Below, in pieces: positions 1-8,073 of a stretch of 49,669 bases of DNA. The notes under the pieces were generated by a model. That model saw nothing but the letters and a program-made list of their open reading frames with translations, was not told the DNA's origin and did no database searches. The DNA lies in contig CAMYVQ010000019.1 of the NCBI GenBank assembly GCA_947302435.1, forward strand, positions 1-49,669. The letters are read 5' to 3'. Source of the stretch: an uncultured Prevotella sp. GTDB taxonomy: Bacteria > Bacteroidota > Bacteroidia > Bacteroidales > Bacteroidaceae. The position numbers were made by a program, and so were the translations under genes. Each line of letters opens with the position of its first letter. Within the stretch, counting starts at the first letter, position 1.

Positions 1-369
1 TTCATTAAAATGAACATTATTCCCAATACTCAAAGTTGCATTATCATTCACTGATATGATAATACCCTGTTGCAAGATAACATTTTTACCTAAAACCAAC
101 TTACCCCTTATGCGAAGAAAACTAATGCAACGATTGGAATGACCATATATTTGGGTATGCCAACCACCAATTCTCACTCCCCCCGTTTTATATTGCTGTA
201 ATACAACACATCCACGATGTATGTCTTCAAGTTGAATATGCCCATACAGCCAAACGGGAAGCTTTAAGGCCGTTCTGAAATCGAATACCTTAAAGTTAAA
301 ATAAAGTGTTTTTGGCAAGTTAAAATGGAGTTTCCATAAATGCCATAATCTCTTAAGAATTCTTTGCAT
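1..369 (-). CDS. Left-handed beta-helix acyltransferase, 3' end cut by window edge
   Basis: The reading frame starts at an ATG at 369 on the minus strand and runs off the window after 123 codons. The visible part has a basic, aromatic N-terminus and then hexapeptide-type turns such as VLGKNVILQQG and LSIGNNVHF, which are typical of the left-handed beta-helix fold of O-acetyltransferases. By family this would acetylate a sugar or lipid-linked precursor at the cytoplasmic side of the membrane. It follows the glycosyltransferase gene by 43 bp and belongs to the same minus-strand polysaccharide operon. The catalytic histidine region and C-terminus lie outside the window, so the substrate cannot be guessed. 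Confidence 0.8.
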   Translation of the reverse strand, partial: MQRILKRLWHLWKLHFNLPKTLYFNFKVFDFRTALKLPVWLYGHIQLEDIHRGCVVLQQYKTGGVRIGGWHTQIYGHSNRCISFLRIRGKLVLGKNVILQQGIIISVNDNATLSIGNNVHFNE

Positions 370-412
370 ATATATGGATGTTTAATGATTATCAAATGGA
401 CTTCTTTTTAGT

Positions 413-1528
413 TTATGATTCTATTAAATCTATATACTGCTGAATGAAATGCTTCTTATCAAACAAATCTTCGGCGATTTCTCTGCTACGCTGTCCCATA
501 CGGCACATTTCCTCATGCGATAAACCGAGGAACTTCATAAAAGCTTCGACGATGCTGCCAGTCTGCTTCGGATCAAAAAGGAAACCATTCTCTCCATCAT
601 GCACCATCACCGAGTTGTCGCTCACATCGCTTACTAACATCGGTTTACCACAGCAGATACCTTCTGCGATAGAGTTTGAAAAACCCTCTTTTATCGAAGC
701 AAGACATGCTGCATGATAGTTGCCCATCAGCAAAGCAGGATTCTTAACGGCTGTATGTAATATTAATACGTCTTCAATGCCTAATTCTTCGACTGCATTT
801 TTAATGCTCAAATACTCATGATTGTACTCCCCTTTCTCATTCTTCTGTGTACCATACCAATGCACTTCAAAAAGGTGAGCGGTTCGTTTTTTCAATTCAG
901 ACATGGCTTTAGCTAATCCGATGGGATTCTTCAGTTTTGAATATCGACCAAAAATGACAACTTTAATTACGGACAGGTCGGCTGGTATATTGCTTATCCC
1001 AAACTGTTGCAAGTCGGTGTAGTTGTGTATGGTGCGAAGCTTCGGCTGCAACTGTGGCTTGTAGCTGGCAATGAAATCAGTCTGTGTCTTACTATTCGGA
1101 ACGATAAAGTCGGCTCTTCGATATAGACCATTTAATAATATCTTGTGTCTAAACGACAAATAAGTTGAAGTAGTTCTGTCGCTACAAATCACTTTGACTT
1201 TTTTCCTGCTGCGAAAGAACAGCGGTGGCAACACCCGAAGATTGGCACATTGGCGATATGCAATAATACAATCTGTTCTCAGCCATAGAAAGTAGTGGAA
1301 GCACCTCAGTATCTTTATAATAGCTTTCAATGTTTTCCCCTTAACATGCGTTGCTCCTATATCAATTCTTTTTACACCTTGAGGTGTAGAGTAATGATCA
1401 GGTATTGAAGCATAAGTGACGAGAGTCACATCATACCCTTCCTCAGCCAGCAACCCTGCAAGGATTACCATCTGATGTTCAGCTCCGCCACCACCTAAAG
1501 ATTCTGTAAAGCATGTAATTCTTTTCAT
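413..1528 (-). CDS. GT4-type glycosyltransferase
   Basis: About 371 residues with the GT-B fold typical of family GT4. The N-terminal donor-independent half starts MKRITCFTESLGGGGAEHQM, with the glycine-rich loop near residues 11-16. The C-terminal half carries the EGFSNSIAEGICCGKP segment, the EX7E-like motif that binds the nucleotide sugar. It would transfer one sugar to a lipid-linked repeat unit in the cytoplasm. I chose the ATG at 1528. A longer frame from a TTG at 1546 exists, but it would overlap the upstream ATPase gene and adds six residues with no family character. It sits between the ATPase and the partial acyltransferase. The sugar specificity is unknown. Confidence 0.9.
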   Translation of the reverse strand: MKRITCFTESLGGGGAEHQMVILAGLLAEEGYDVTLVTYASIPDHYSTPQGVKRIDIGATHVKGKTLKAIIKILRCFHYFLWLRTDCIIAYRQCANLRVLPPLFFRSRKKVKVICSDRTTSTYLSFRHKILLNGLYRRADFIVPNSKTQTDFIASYKPQLQPKLRTIHNYTDLQQFGISNIPADLSVIKVVIFGRYSKLKNPIGLAKAMSELKKRTAHLFEVHWYGTQKNEKGEYNHEYLSIKNAVEELGIEDVLILHTAVKNPALLMGNYHAACLASIKEGFSNSIAEGICCGKPMLVSDVSDNSVMVHDGENGFLFDPKQTGSIVEAFMKFLGLSHEEMCRMGQRSREIAEDLFDKKHFIQQYIDLIES

Positions 1529-1538
1529 TCTGCTTATA

Positions 1539-2678
1539 TCAAACAAGTTTCTTCTTGTTGTTTCTTAGATCTTGTAATAGATGTTCAGCCAGATAAGGTA
1601 CGGCAAACACCAGCTCGCCTCGCCTTGGCGATTCAATTACACCGGCCTCAAGCAATCTTTTGCGGTATGGTTGGATGGCCGGACCCTTTCTGCCCAGTGC
1701 AGATTGCAACTTGGCAATCGTGGCTGTTTCCCCCTGCCTGGCCATTGCCTGCAAAAATAGCATATCGTTGTCTGACAACGGATTCAAAATGGGCTTGAAC
1801 ACATTATTCTCCATGTCCCCCATGGCTGATTTCTCAGCCTTGTCTATAATTGCTTCATCAACGGTTCCTCCGTCTGCTGAATACTGAATCACATAGTACC
1901 CAATCAGTTGCATCAGATAGGGAAAACCACGAGTAGCCAGTGCAGCACGGTCAAGAAGCTCGTCTGAGATAGTGATACCCATTCCCTTGAATGCACGCTC
2001 GTAATAGGCCCTGATGATATTAGTCGAAATCAAACCCAGTTCCACTCTGCTCGCACGATTCAGGAAGGTAAGAACCTGGTCATTCAACACACTGGAGACT
2101 GCATGAGGCAGTCCTGCCATTGCCATGGCAATATTCTTTCCATCCCCTACCAGTTCCTGATAGGCCGATGCCACTTCTCGCATCGCAGAGGATGTGCGTA
2201 CCTCATCAATCAGAATTAAAGCCCCCTTGTCTTTTTCAGCCAATTTATCACAAAGCAGCGACATTTTCGAGCGGAAACCATACTGGCGCTCCGCAGCATC
2301 AGAGAATGTAAGGCCAAAAGAAAAACCTAATGCACCAGCTGTTACACCTGTCAGTTTGCGTTTCTCATCATTGAAGAATCTCGAACCATTCAATTGGAAT
2401 TGCTCAATAATAGCTTTCGCCATTCTCTCGTGAGCTGTCACACGGGCAACCACATAACCAGCCTTCACCGCACGGTCGCTCAATTCAAGCAACAATGCCG
2501 TCTTGCCCATACCCCTCTGTCCGAGGAATAACGTGCAGCGGTTACGACTTCCCACGGGTTCCTGCAACCCCATCATAAACTGGTCAATCACCCCATCACG
2601 GCCGATATACTGATCCGGACGATTGCCAAATGTGGGCTGAAACACGACATGATACACACCTTTGTCAGCTTTCTTCAT
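1539..2678 (-). CDS. AAA/STAND-like ATPase with C-terminal winged-helix region
   Basis: 379 residues. Walker A is GQRGMGKT at residues 53-60 and Walker B is ALILIDEV near 153-160, so it should bind and hydrolyse ATP. The layout resembles the AAA_16/archaeal-type ATPase group. The C-terminal about 90 residues look like a winged helix-turn-helix (QSALGRKGPAIQPYRKRLLE), so DNA binding is possible. It is not a standard polysaccharide gene although it sits in that operon, with 10 bp to the next gene. It has its own well-formed promoter and a 5' leader made almost entirely of 10-bp repeats. AAAGGAGG lies only about 2 nt from the ATG, unusually close for a Shine-Dalgarno sequence. The biological role is not known. 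Confidence 0.85.
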   Translation of the reverse strand: MKKADKGVYHVVFQPTFGNRPDQYIGRDGVIDQFMMGLQEPVGSRNRCTLFLGQRGMGKTALLLELSDRAVKAGYVVARVTAHERMAKAIIEQFQLNGSRFFNDEKRKLTGVTAGALGFSFGLTFSDAAERQYGFRSKMSLLCDKLAEKDKGALILIDEVRTSSAMREVASAYQELVGDGKNIAMAMAGLPHAVSSVLNDQVLTFLNRASRVELGLISTNIIRAYYERAFKGMGITISDELLDRAALATRGFPYLMQLIGYYVIQYSADGGTVDEAIIDKAEKSAMGDMENNVFKPILNPLSDNDMLFLQAMARQGETATIAKLQSALGRKGPAIQPYRKRLLEAGVIESPRRGELVFAVPYLAEHLLQDLRNNKKKLV

Positions 2679-2680
2679 TC

Positions 2681-2730
2681 CTCCTTTATTCTCTTTTATT
2701 CTTCTTTATTCTCTTTTATTCTTCTTTATT
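2681..2730 (-). repeat. Five tandem 10-bp repeats in the ATPase leader
   Basis: Five consecutive decamers of the form CTYYTTTATT on the plus strand lie between the start codon (2678) and the promoter -7 box (2743-2750). In the mRNA they read as purine-rich AAUAAARRAG units. The copy nearest the ATG provides the AAAGGAGG sequence. Such short perfect repeats can gain or lose copies by slipped-strand replication. Confidence 0.85.
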
Positions 2731-2742
2731 CTTTCACGACTG

Positions 2743-2774
2743 CAAAGGTACACCTTTTTTTCAATATGACCAAA
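2743..2774 (-). promoter_or_regulatory. Bacteroidetes-type promoter for the ATPase gene
   Basis: On the minus strand TTTG (2774-2771), a 20-nt spacer and TACCTTTG (2750-2743) match the Bacteroidetes sigma consensus TTTG-N19-21-TAnnTTTG. Transcription would start near 2736, giving a leader of about 58 nt that consists mostly of the decamer repeats. Confidence 0.75.
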
Positions 2775-2823
2775 TAAAAACAGCATCTGTTTTTCATTTC
2801 TCCTCATTTTACCAAATTTCTTC

Positions 2824-2850
2824 GCTGCGATTTTCGCAGCTGTGTTTTTT
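2824..2850 (+). terminator. Terminator-like hairpin with T tract
   Basis: GCTGCGA (2824-2830) and TCGCAGC (2834-2840) pair perfectly around a 3-nt loop, and a run of T follows at 2845-2850. The polarity suits plus-strand transcription, yet no plus-strand gene precedes it. It may stop antisense transcription into the region, or be a relic. Confidence 0.45.
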
Positions 2851-3041
2851 CGTTAATGTTTATTATTAACGTGAATTCGATGAAATGTGAATGACCTCAG
2901 ACTTTAGGCTGTGAAAATATGAATAATTTTTACAAACAGGCTTCTGATTCTTGCGTTGGCGGCCAGCCAACAGCCTTTCGGTCGAGTAGATGCAAAATAT
3001 GATGCTGTTAACTTGCCTGTTTCTGCCAGAAATGCTTTTAT

Positions 3042-3195
3042 CTCGCCATTTGTATTGTCTTATACCGTCGTTTGTATCTGCTTTCACCGTTGTTTGTATT
3101 GGCTCTTACCGTCATTCGTATTGAATGACGGTATGACTCAAATCTAATGGCGGTGAGATTCCTATCTAACGATGGTGTGATTTGTATTCTTTCTC
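3042..3195. repeat. 22-bp-period repeat array A, mirror-symmetric
   Basis: ACCGTYRTTYGTAT-type units begin at 3064, 3086 and 3108, with a weaker one at 3042, exactly 22 bp apart. After the centre the complementary CGGT-type units end at 3132, 3154 and 3176, again 22 bp apart. The whole array is symmetric about position 3120 (3064+3176 = 3086+3154 = 3108+3132). The central pair forms ACCGTCATTC-gtatt-GAATGACGGT. Between the conserved cores are 7-9 bp of variable sequence. Confidence 0.85.
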
Positions 3196-3451
3196 ATAGT
3201 GAGTGAGAAACAACCGCAACGACTTCTCTCATTCTGGCTGTACCATTCAATACGAATGACAAGGGGACCCCTGAAAAATGCCCTCGGAACCTCCTGTAAG
3301 CAGCAGAAAAACGGAACCCTGTAGGTTAAAAAGAGACATTTTTTTTCACAAAATGTGTCCTTCCGACGGTGTGTTTTTGCATGAAAAATCTTGACAAAAA
3401 CCATCCATTTTTTTTCGCAGTCTCAATAAGTCATGCAAATGACCTTAGACC

Positions 3452-3488
3452 ACCCCCTCCCCTTAATAGGGGAGGTCGGGAGGGCCTC
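3452..3488. repeat. REP-like GC-rich palindrome
   Basis: CCTCCCCT (3456-3463) and AGGGGAGG (3468-3475) form a perfect 8-bp stem with a TAAT loop, followed by TCGGGAGGGCCTCCC. A similar palindrome-plus-GGGNGGG layout recurs at 49288-49318 inside gldK, so this may be a dispersed palindromic element. Confidence 0.6.
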
Positions 3489-3578
3489 CCACTTTAGACC
3501 TGGGGCCATTCATATATTATTAGATAATCTCTCCACACTTCGTAAATGCATGAGCGGCTATTTTCTGTTTCATCCTTC

Positions 3579-3752
3579 TTATATTCCGAATCGCTTAACG
3601 CGCCCCTTGCCTGGAACCATTTTATAACGAAGCTTTGTCAATTGAATTTTGACTGGCAGAAGCAATCTCTGTAGGTAAAACGCCCTGTGGTATGCTTTCT
3701 GAGGGTGTGGGTCATCATCATCTTGAATGAAGTGAATGTCAGCTGTATTCAT
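3579..3752 (-). CDS. Possible small basic protein (57 residues)
   Basis: A 57-codon frame starts at an ATG at 3752, preceded by GGAGGGG about 8 nt upstream, a better ribosome-binding site than most here. It lies 33 bp downstream of the ATPase/nuclease gene on the same strand. The product begins MNTADIHFIQDDDDPHPQ, with an acidic run, and has a basic C-terminal half ending GKGRVKRFGI. I recognise no family. It may be a real small protein or the tail of a decayed gene. Confidence 0.35.
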   Translation of the reverse strand: MNTADIHFIQDDDDPHPQKAYHRAFYLQRLLLPVKIQLTKLRYKMVPGKGRVKRFGI

Positions 3753-3785
3753 GTTACATCCCCTCCATCGACAAGCCGTCTCTCT

Positions 3786-5384
3786 TCATATAGAGACAGC
3801 CCAGTCAACAGGTACTCGCTTTTCGCTATCAAACTTCACGCCCACCTTGACGACCGACCGTCCATCGGTCTGGTAGGGGATGGCATAGTTGCCATTGTCT
3901 ATTTCCTTTAATGCGTCTTGGGCGGTTCCGTTCACTTTCAGCTCGAAGACATAAATGGCATCGGGCATCCACACCACCATGTCCTCCCTCCCTCCGGCGC
4001 ACTTCACTTGTGTGCGCACATAGAAGTTCAAAGTAGAAAAAATCAGATACATAGTGTACTCGTAGAAGCCCTCAGCAATGGCAACTTCCCTTAACTTTTT
4101 CTTGAAACCTTCCACGTAAGGGATGCTGGCAAGATAAGCCTGCATCTCGCGCATGGCCAGGTCAACATCATGTCGTTTGAGAGCAAGCCAGAATTTCATA
4201 GCAAATCCTGCTTTCACGCGGCCTGCTTCCAGCCCTGTATATACGGGTAGCAAGCCTTCCGTGTAACCGATTCTCACTTCCTGGTTGGGAATGGAAAGTG
4301 TGTACGTCTCTGTTTCTTCGTCGTAATCTTTAATTGTAAGATAGCCACTCTGGTATAACAATGGCAGTGCTGACTGCATGGCTTCCGTTGGCTGGTCGAA
4401 TTCAGAAGAAAACACATCCAAACGGTCTAACGACATGATGTCGGTGCGGAAGTGCTGCATCTGACGAATGAGAAACGTGGGTGTGCCGCTCTCAAACCAA
4501 TAGTTGGACAGTTTGCAGTCGGTGAAGGCATTGAGTAAGCTATACGGATTATAGATATCATCCGACGTCTCGGAAAAGTGATAGCCGTCATAGCGCATTT
4601 TAATCCGCTCGAACATTTCCTCTGCCGAACAATTGTAATTGACAGCCATCTTCTCAATTCCTTCGGCAAGCACCGTCTTGACCTCATGCTCGGTTATGCC
4701 GCAAATGGCAGAGAACTGCGGGAGCATGGTGACGTTCTTCAAGTTGTTGATGGTGGAGAATATACTGAGCTGTGAGAACTTCGTGATGCCGGTGATGAAG
4801 CAGAATTTAATCATAGCTTCACTGGCTTTCAGCGGTTGGTAGAACTCCTGCATTACCTTACGCATGGGATTAAGCATCTCGCCCTCATGAAGCACCTCAA
4901 GTAGCGGCGCGTCATACTCGTCGAGGAGTACGACCACCTGCTTCTCAGTTTTCTTGTAGGCTCTTCTAATTAGACCTGCAAGCACACCTCCGGGCGTCTT
5001 CTCGTCTGGATCGCTGCCATACTCTTCCTTATATGGCTTGAGCAATAGTGTCAGCTTGTCGCGAAGTTCAGCGGGTGAATCCTGGCCTTTTGCCGTACTC
5101 AGGTCAAGGCGAATCACCGGGTACTCTTCCCACTCCTTTTCAAGTGGCATGATCTTCAGTCCCTCGAAAAGGCTCTTCTCACCCTTGAAATAAGATTCCA
5201 AAGTTGAGGTGAGCAGCGACTTCCCGAAGCGGCGCGGACGGCTCAAGAAGATGTATTTGGCGTAATGGCCAAGCTGCCAGACAAGGTCTGTCTTATCTAC
5301 GTAAACATATCCGTTGGTGATAATTTCCGAGAAGGTCTGTATACCTATAGGGTATCTCCTTGCGTTGATTATCATATTCTTCAT
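3786..5384 (-). CDS. AAA-ATPase-like protein with C-terminal PD-(D/E)XK nuclease-like domain
   Basis: 532 residues, the usual length for the abundant Bacteroidetes family combining AAA-ATPase_like (PF09820) and PD-(D/E)XK nuclease-like (DUF1703) domains. The N-terminal signature YVDKTDLVWQL leads to the Walker A-like RPRRFGKSLL (49-58) and Walker B VVVLLDEYDAPLL (about 151-163). The C-terminal nuclease motif is D475 with E481-L-K483 in PDAIYVFELK. These proteins occur in many copies per genome and are often thought to be mobile or defence-related, but their activity is not established. It interrupts the polysaccharide operon and is flanked by a gene fragment (5396-5542) and the repeat-rich gap, which suggests insertion at this site. 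Confidence 0.9.
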   Translation of the reverse strand: MKNMIINARRYPIGIQTFSEIITNGYVYVDKTDLVWQLGHYAKYIFLSRPRRFGKSLLTSTLESYFKGEKSLFEGLKIMPLEKEWEEYPVIRLDLSTAKGQDSPAELRDKLTLLLKPYKEEYGSDPDEKTPGGVLAGLIRRAYKKTEKQVVVLLDEYDAPLLEVLHEGEMLNPMRKVMQEFYQPLKASEAMIKFCFITGITKFSQLSIFSTINNLKNVTMLPQFSAICGITEHEVKTVLAEGIEKMAVNYNCSAEEMFERIKMRYDGYHFSETSDDIYNPYSLLNAFTDCKLSNYWFESGTPTFLIRQMQHFRTDIMSLDRLDVFSSEFDQPTEAMQSALPLLYQSGYLTIKDYDEETETYTLSIPNQEVRIGYTEGLLPVYTGLEAGRVKAGFAMKFWLALKRHDVDLAMREMQAYLASIPYVEGFKKKLREVAIAEGFYEYTMYLIFSTLNFYVRTQVKCAGGREDMVVWMPDAIYVFELKVNGTAQDALKEIDNGNYAIPYQTDGRSVVKVGVKFDSEKRVPVDWAVSI

Positions 5385-5395
5385 CTGTTGTTTTG

Positions 5396-5542
5396 TTATT
5401 TCCTAATAAATTTGTCTTCACTAAGCGATAGCAATATTCGTTTCTTTTCTTGTTTGCTAAGTCCCTTGGTTCTGACATTGTATTTCTTGTTGCGCTCATA
5501 GAACTCTTCTGTGGTACAGATGTATCGGGCAGGAATTAAACA
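5396..5542 (-). pseudogene. C-terminal remnant of an unidentified protein
   Basis: Between an in-frame stop at 5543-5545 and the stop at 5396-5398 lie 48 codons with protein-like composition (for example EEFYERNKKYNVRTKGLSK) but no start codon. Other minus-strand frames here give no comparable product. It ends 11 bp before the ATPase/nuclease start. I read it as the tail of a gene whose 5' part was lost. The family is not recognised. Confidence 0.45.
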
Positions 5543-5559
5543 TTACAAATAGATAATGA

Positions 5560-6123
5560 TTAGCTATTTGTTTCAGGAATTCTTATTGGTTTCTTTACTT
5601 CAAACGAGGATTCTGACATTGAAAGCAATTTTTCTTTTTTCTCTAGTTCGGATAATTTTCCTGTTTGAGTGTCAAATCCCTCATTCTTCAGCCTATGATA
5701 AAAGTCTTCTGTATATCCAATAAACTTTGCAGGATTTCCTGCCACCATGCACCCATCAGGTACGCTTTTTGTAACTACGCTACCTCCTCCGATGATGCAA
5801 CGTTCTCCAATTGTCACCCCTGGCATAATCATACAATTCTCTCCAATATACGAATAATTGCCAACTTTTATTTTTCCAAAATGATCTAGTTTTGGATCGT
5901 TGTAGATTTTGCGAATAGACCATATTCCACCATGAGTAAAAAAAGATGTTTTTGTGGCAATTCTTACATAATCACCGATTTCTATCAAGTATCCTTCGGA
6001 GGGGAATTGTCTTGTCGAAATATAACACCCCTTTCCTATTTTTACTCCATGCTTTCTAGCACAACATTCAGGAGACATGAAAAATCTCTCTCTAATCATT
6101 TTTACCAATTGAAGTACTTTCAT
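5560..6123 (-). CDS. Left-handed beta-helix O-acetyltransferase
   Basis: 187 residues. Hexapeptide-repeat coils begin near residue 27 (VKIGKGCYI) and run to about 135 (VTIGERCIIGGGSVVTKSV), closing with the typical VAGNPAKFIG cap. A histidine in the FFTHGG loop near residue 64 is a candidate catalytic base. The C-terminal about 45 residues are charged and probably disordered. By family it transfers an acetyl group from acetyl-CoA to a sugar. The DNA is visibly AT-richer than the xylan genes to the right. It has 114 bp of AT-rich spacer before it and is the last polysaccharide gene before the ATPase block. Confidence 0.88.
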   Translation of the reverse strand: MKVLQLVKMIRERFFMSPECCARKHGVKIGKGCYISTRQFPSEGYLIEIGDYVRIATKTSFFTHGGIWSIRKIYNDPKLDHFGKIKVGNYSYIGENCMIMPGVTIGERCIIGGGSVVTKSVPDGCMVAGNPAKFIGYTEDFYHRLKNEGFDTQTGKLSELEKKEKLLSMSESSFEVKKPIRIPETNS

Positions 6124-6237
6124 GTTCTTTGTTTTTAATATTTATACTTGTGTTTCTATAATGTTAAACAAATATCCAAACAACTATTGAAATCTTTATT
6201 AATCTTTTAAAGATATATTTAGTGCAATGAAAAAATT

Positions 6238-7434
6238 CTACAATTTTGAAAAGTATTCCTTTAATGGGGAGCTGTAAACACGATAATCAAAAGCATGTTG
6301 GCATGTAATCTTAGCATTGTTGCCTAAACGGGTCCGGAGTTCGCTGTCGGTGAAAAGTTCAACTATAGCTTTGGCCATAACCTGAGTGTTTTGCGTTTCC
6401 ACAATCAGGGCATCCTTACGATTGGTCAGCCAGTTCTTTGCATCTCCTACATTAGTAATAATTACGGGTTTTCCAGCAGCCATGTATTCACCTAATTTAG
6501 TAGAGAAACAGTACTTGTTCTGTTGATTAGGATACTTGTTGATGATGACAAGCGTGGCCCGCTGCAAATAATTCTTTAAAATTTCATCACTAATGAAACC
6601 TGTAAATATAAGTTTATCGGTCAATTCGTATTTTTCTACAAGCCCATCTATCTCTTTTGAGAATTGAGATTTTTCTTTATTTCCTGTGAAGATGAAACGG
6701 ATAGGAAAGCCCAATTGCTTTGTGGCCATGCCAAAGGCCTCTATCATTCCAAGCATCCCGTCTTTTTGCTCAGTCAATGATCCTGAATGAAAGATATATG
6801 GTACTTCAGCTAATTCAGGCTTATCTTCCAAAGCATATTTCTCGTATTCCACAAGAATGGGTAACTGGAATATCTTACAATCGGGGCGGGTATATTGCTT
6901 TGCCAGTTCCGTAAGGCTTTGAGAAATAGACAATATTCCGTCATATTTATTAAACTGCTTTTCAAGGATTTTCTTGCGGTTAGCGACAGCTTTTTTTGTT
7001 TCTTTGCCTTTTCCGAATGGCAACTCACATAGTTCTCGGACATATTTTGCCTTTTTATGATGAACTACGCTGATGATGATATCCATAAACGAAAGAGTGA
7101 ATTTATCCGGAACGTAAGAATAAACGATGTCACCTGAAGACAGGTTGCGTTTAAGATAAAGTATTAATTCGAAACAGGAACAAATAGCCCGAATTTTTGA
7201 GATAATTCCCTTGCTATCATTCACATCCCTGCCAATAAAAGTAAACGGTACTCCTTCAAAAGAACCGCTATCAGCATTGTCCTTTTCCTGTTGCAATCTA
7301 TTGTCGTGACGAGCAAAGACAAGCACACGGCAATCAATACCTGCTTGCAGCAAGGCTTTGGCCAAACAGAGTTTTCTCTTGTTTGGAGCCATCCCTAATG
7401 GGAATCCTCCTTGACAGATAATAAAAACTTTCAT
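6238..7434 (-). CDS. GT4-type glycosyltransferase
   Basis: 398 residues with a GT-B fold. The N-terminus MKVFIICQGGFPLGMAPNKR has the Rossmann start and acceptor-side loop. The C-terminal nucleotide-sugar domain includes YIFHSGSLTEQKDG and the CFSTKLGEYMAAGKPVIITN segment that corresponds to the EX7E region. It would add one sugar to the growing lipid-linked repeat unit in the cytoplasm. It starts 5 bp after the acyltransferase stop at 7440, so the two are cotranscribed. Donor and acceptor cannot be deduced. Confidence 0.9.
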   Translation of the reverse strand: MKVFIICQGGFPLGMAPNKRKLCLAKALLQAGIDCRVLVFARHDNRLQQEKDNADSGSFEGVPFTFIGRDVNDSKGIISKIRAICSCFELILYLKRNLSSGDIVYSYVPDKFTLSFMDIIISVVHHKKAKYVRELCELPFGKGKETKKAVANRKKILEKQFNKYDGILSISQSLTELAKQYTRPDCKIFQLPILVEYEKYALEDKPELAEVPYIFHSGSLTEQKDGMLGMIEAFGMATKQLGFPIRFIFTGNKEKSQFSKEIDGLVEKYELTDKLIFTGFISDEILKNYLQRATLVIINKYPNQQNKYCFSTKLGEYMAAGKPVIITNVGDAKNWLTNRKDALIVETQNTQVMAKAIVELFTDSELRTRLGNNAKITCQHAFDYRVYSSPLKEYFSKL

Positions 7435-7439
7435 AGAAA

Positions 7440-8057
7440 CTATTCTCTTTCTCTTTTTTTGATGACTTTACATGGAATCCCTGCTGCAATTACATTTGCA
7501 GGAATGTCCTTGGTCACAACACTATTAGCTCCGATGATGGAATTCTCACCTATCGTCACTCCTCGCATAATGACACTGTTCATTCCTATCCATACGTTAT
7601 TACCTATCGTGATGGGTATGGGTTGCCACTCTGGAAAACGGCTTTCGTGACCATTACGGTCACCAATCATGGTATTAGCGCCAACAAGGACATTGTTTCC
7701 TATAGTTACACCAACATTTGAAACAATACTAACGCCACTGAAGCCGCAATGACTGCCAATCGTGATTTTTCCTCCTTCCCTGGTTTGAAGAATACATCGG
7801 TGGTTAATTCCTCGGAAGTTGAAACGACTACTGCTGTTGAACGAACAATGATTGCCAATGGTAATGCTGGAGCCTGTAGCTCTGAAAAAAAGCATATTGC
7901 CCCTGAAGCTACATTTCTTTCCAAACTTGATGCCCCATAGCCGCATTTTAATTCTGCGCCAACCAGTACTGACTAATCTAATCGTTTTGCTATGAAAAGC
8001 AAAAAGATAGCCCATAATAAAGGCAAAGGGGGCTGATGTTATTTTAGCAATTCTCAT
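7440..8057 (-). CDS. Hexapeptide-repeat acyltransferase
   Basis: 205 residues from the ATG at 8057; a TTG two codons upstream is less likely. A hydrophobic N-terminal stretch precedes beta-helix coils from about residue 45 (IKFGKKCSFRG) through VTIGNNVLVGANTMI, ITIGNNVWIGMNSVI and VTIGENSIIGANSVVTKDI, ending in VIAAGIPCKVIKK. A loop with DRNGHES interrupts the coils and probably carries the catalytic histidine. The domain order matches maltose or WcaF-like O-acetyltransferases of polysaccharide loci. It lies 16 bp after the preceding glycosyltransferase gene. The sugar it acetylates is unknown. Confidence 0.9.
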   Translation of the reverse strand: MRIAKITSAPFAFIMGYLFAFHSKTIRLVSTGWRRIKMRLWGIKFGKKCSFRGNMLFFRATGSSITIGNHCSFNSSSRFNFRGINHRCILQTREGGKITIGSHCGFSGVSIVSNVGVTIGNNVLVGANTMIGDRNGHESRFPEWQPIPITIGNNVWIGMNSVIMRGVTIGENSIIGANSVVTKDIPANVIAAGIPCKVIKKRERE

Positions 8058-8073
8058 AGTCAATATGTTTCAA

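Larger units (their letters stand above)
2851..3578. other. Gene-poor intergenic region rich in repeats
   Basis: I see no credible gene here. It contains a small inverted repeat (GTTGGC at 2955 and GCCAAC at 2966), the 22-bp-period array at 3042-3195, poly-T stretches near 3338-3350 and 3404-3420, and a GC-rich hairpin element at 3452-3488. The short open frames lack family features and are interrupted by the repeats. Confidence 0.6.

Noticed and set aside
3042..3195. Reading array A as a CRISPR array
   Set aside because: Units are only 22 bp with 7-9 variable bases, orientation flips at the centre, and no cas genes are present.
5293..5499. 68-codon minus-strand frame overlapping the ATPase/nuclease start
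   Set aside because: It overlaps a strong gene by about 90 bp; a neighbouring frame gives a more protein-like remnant instead.
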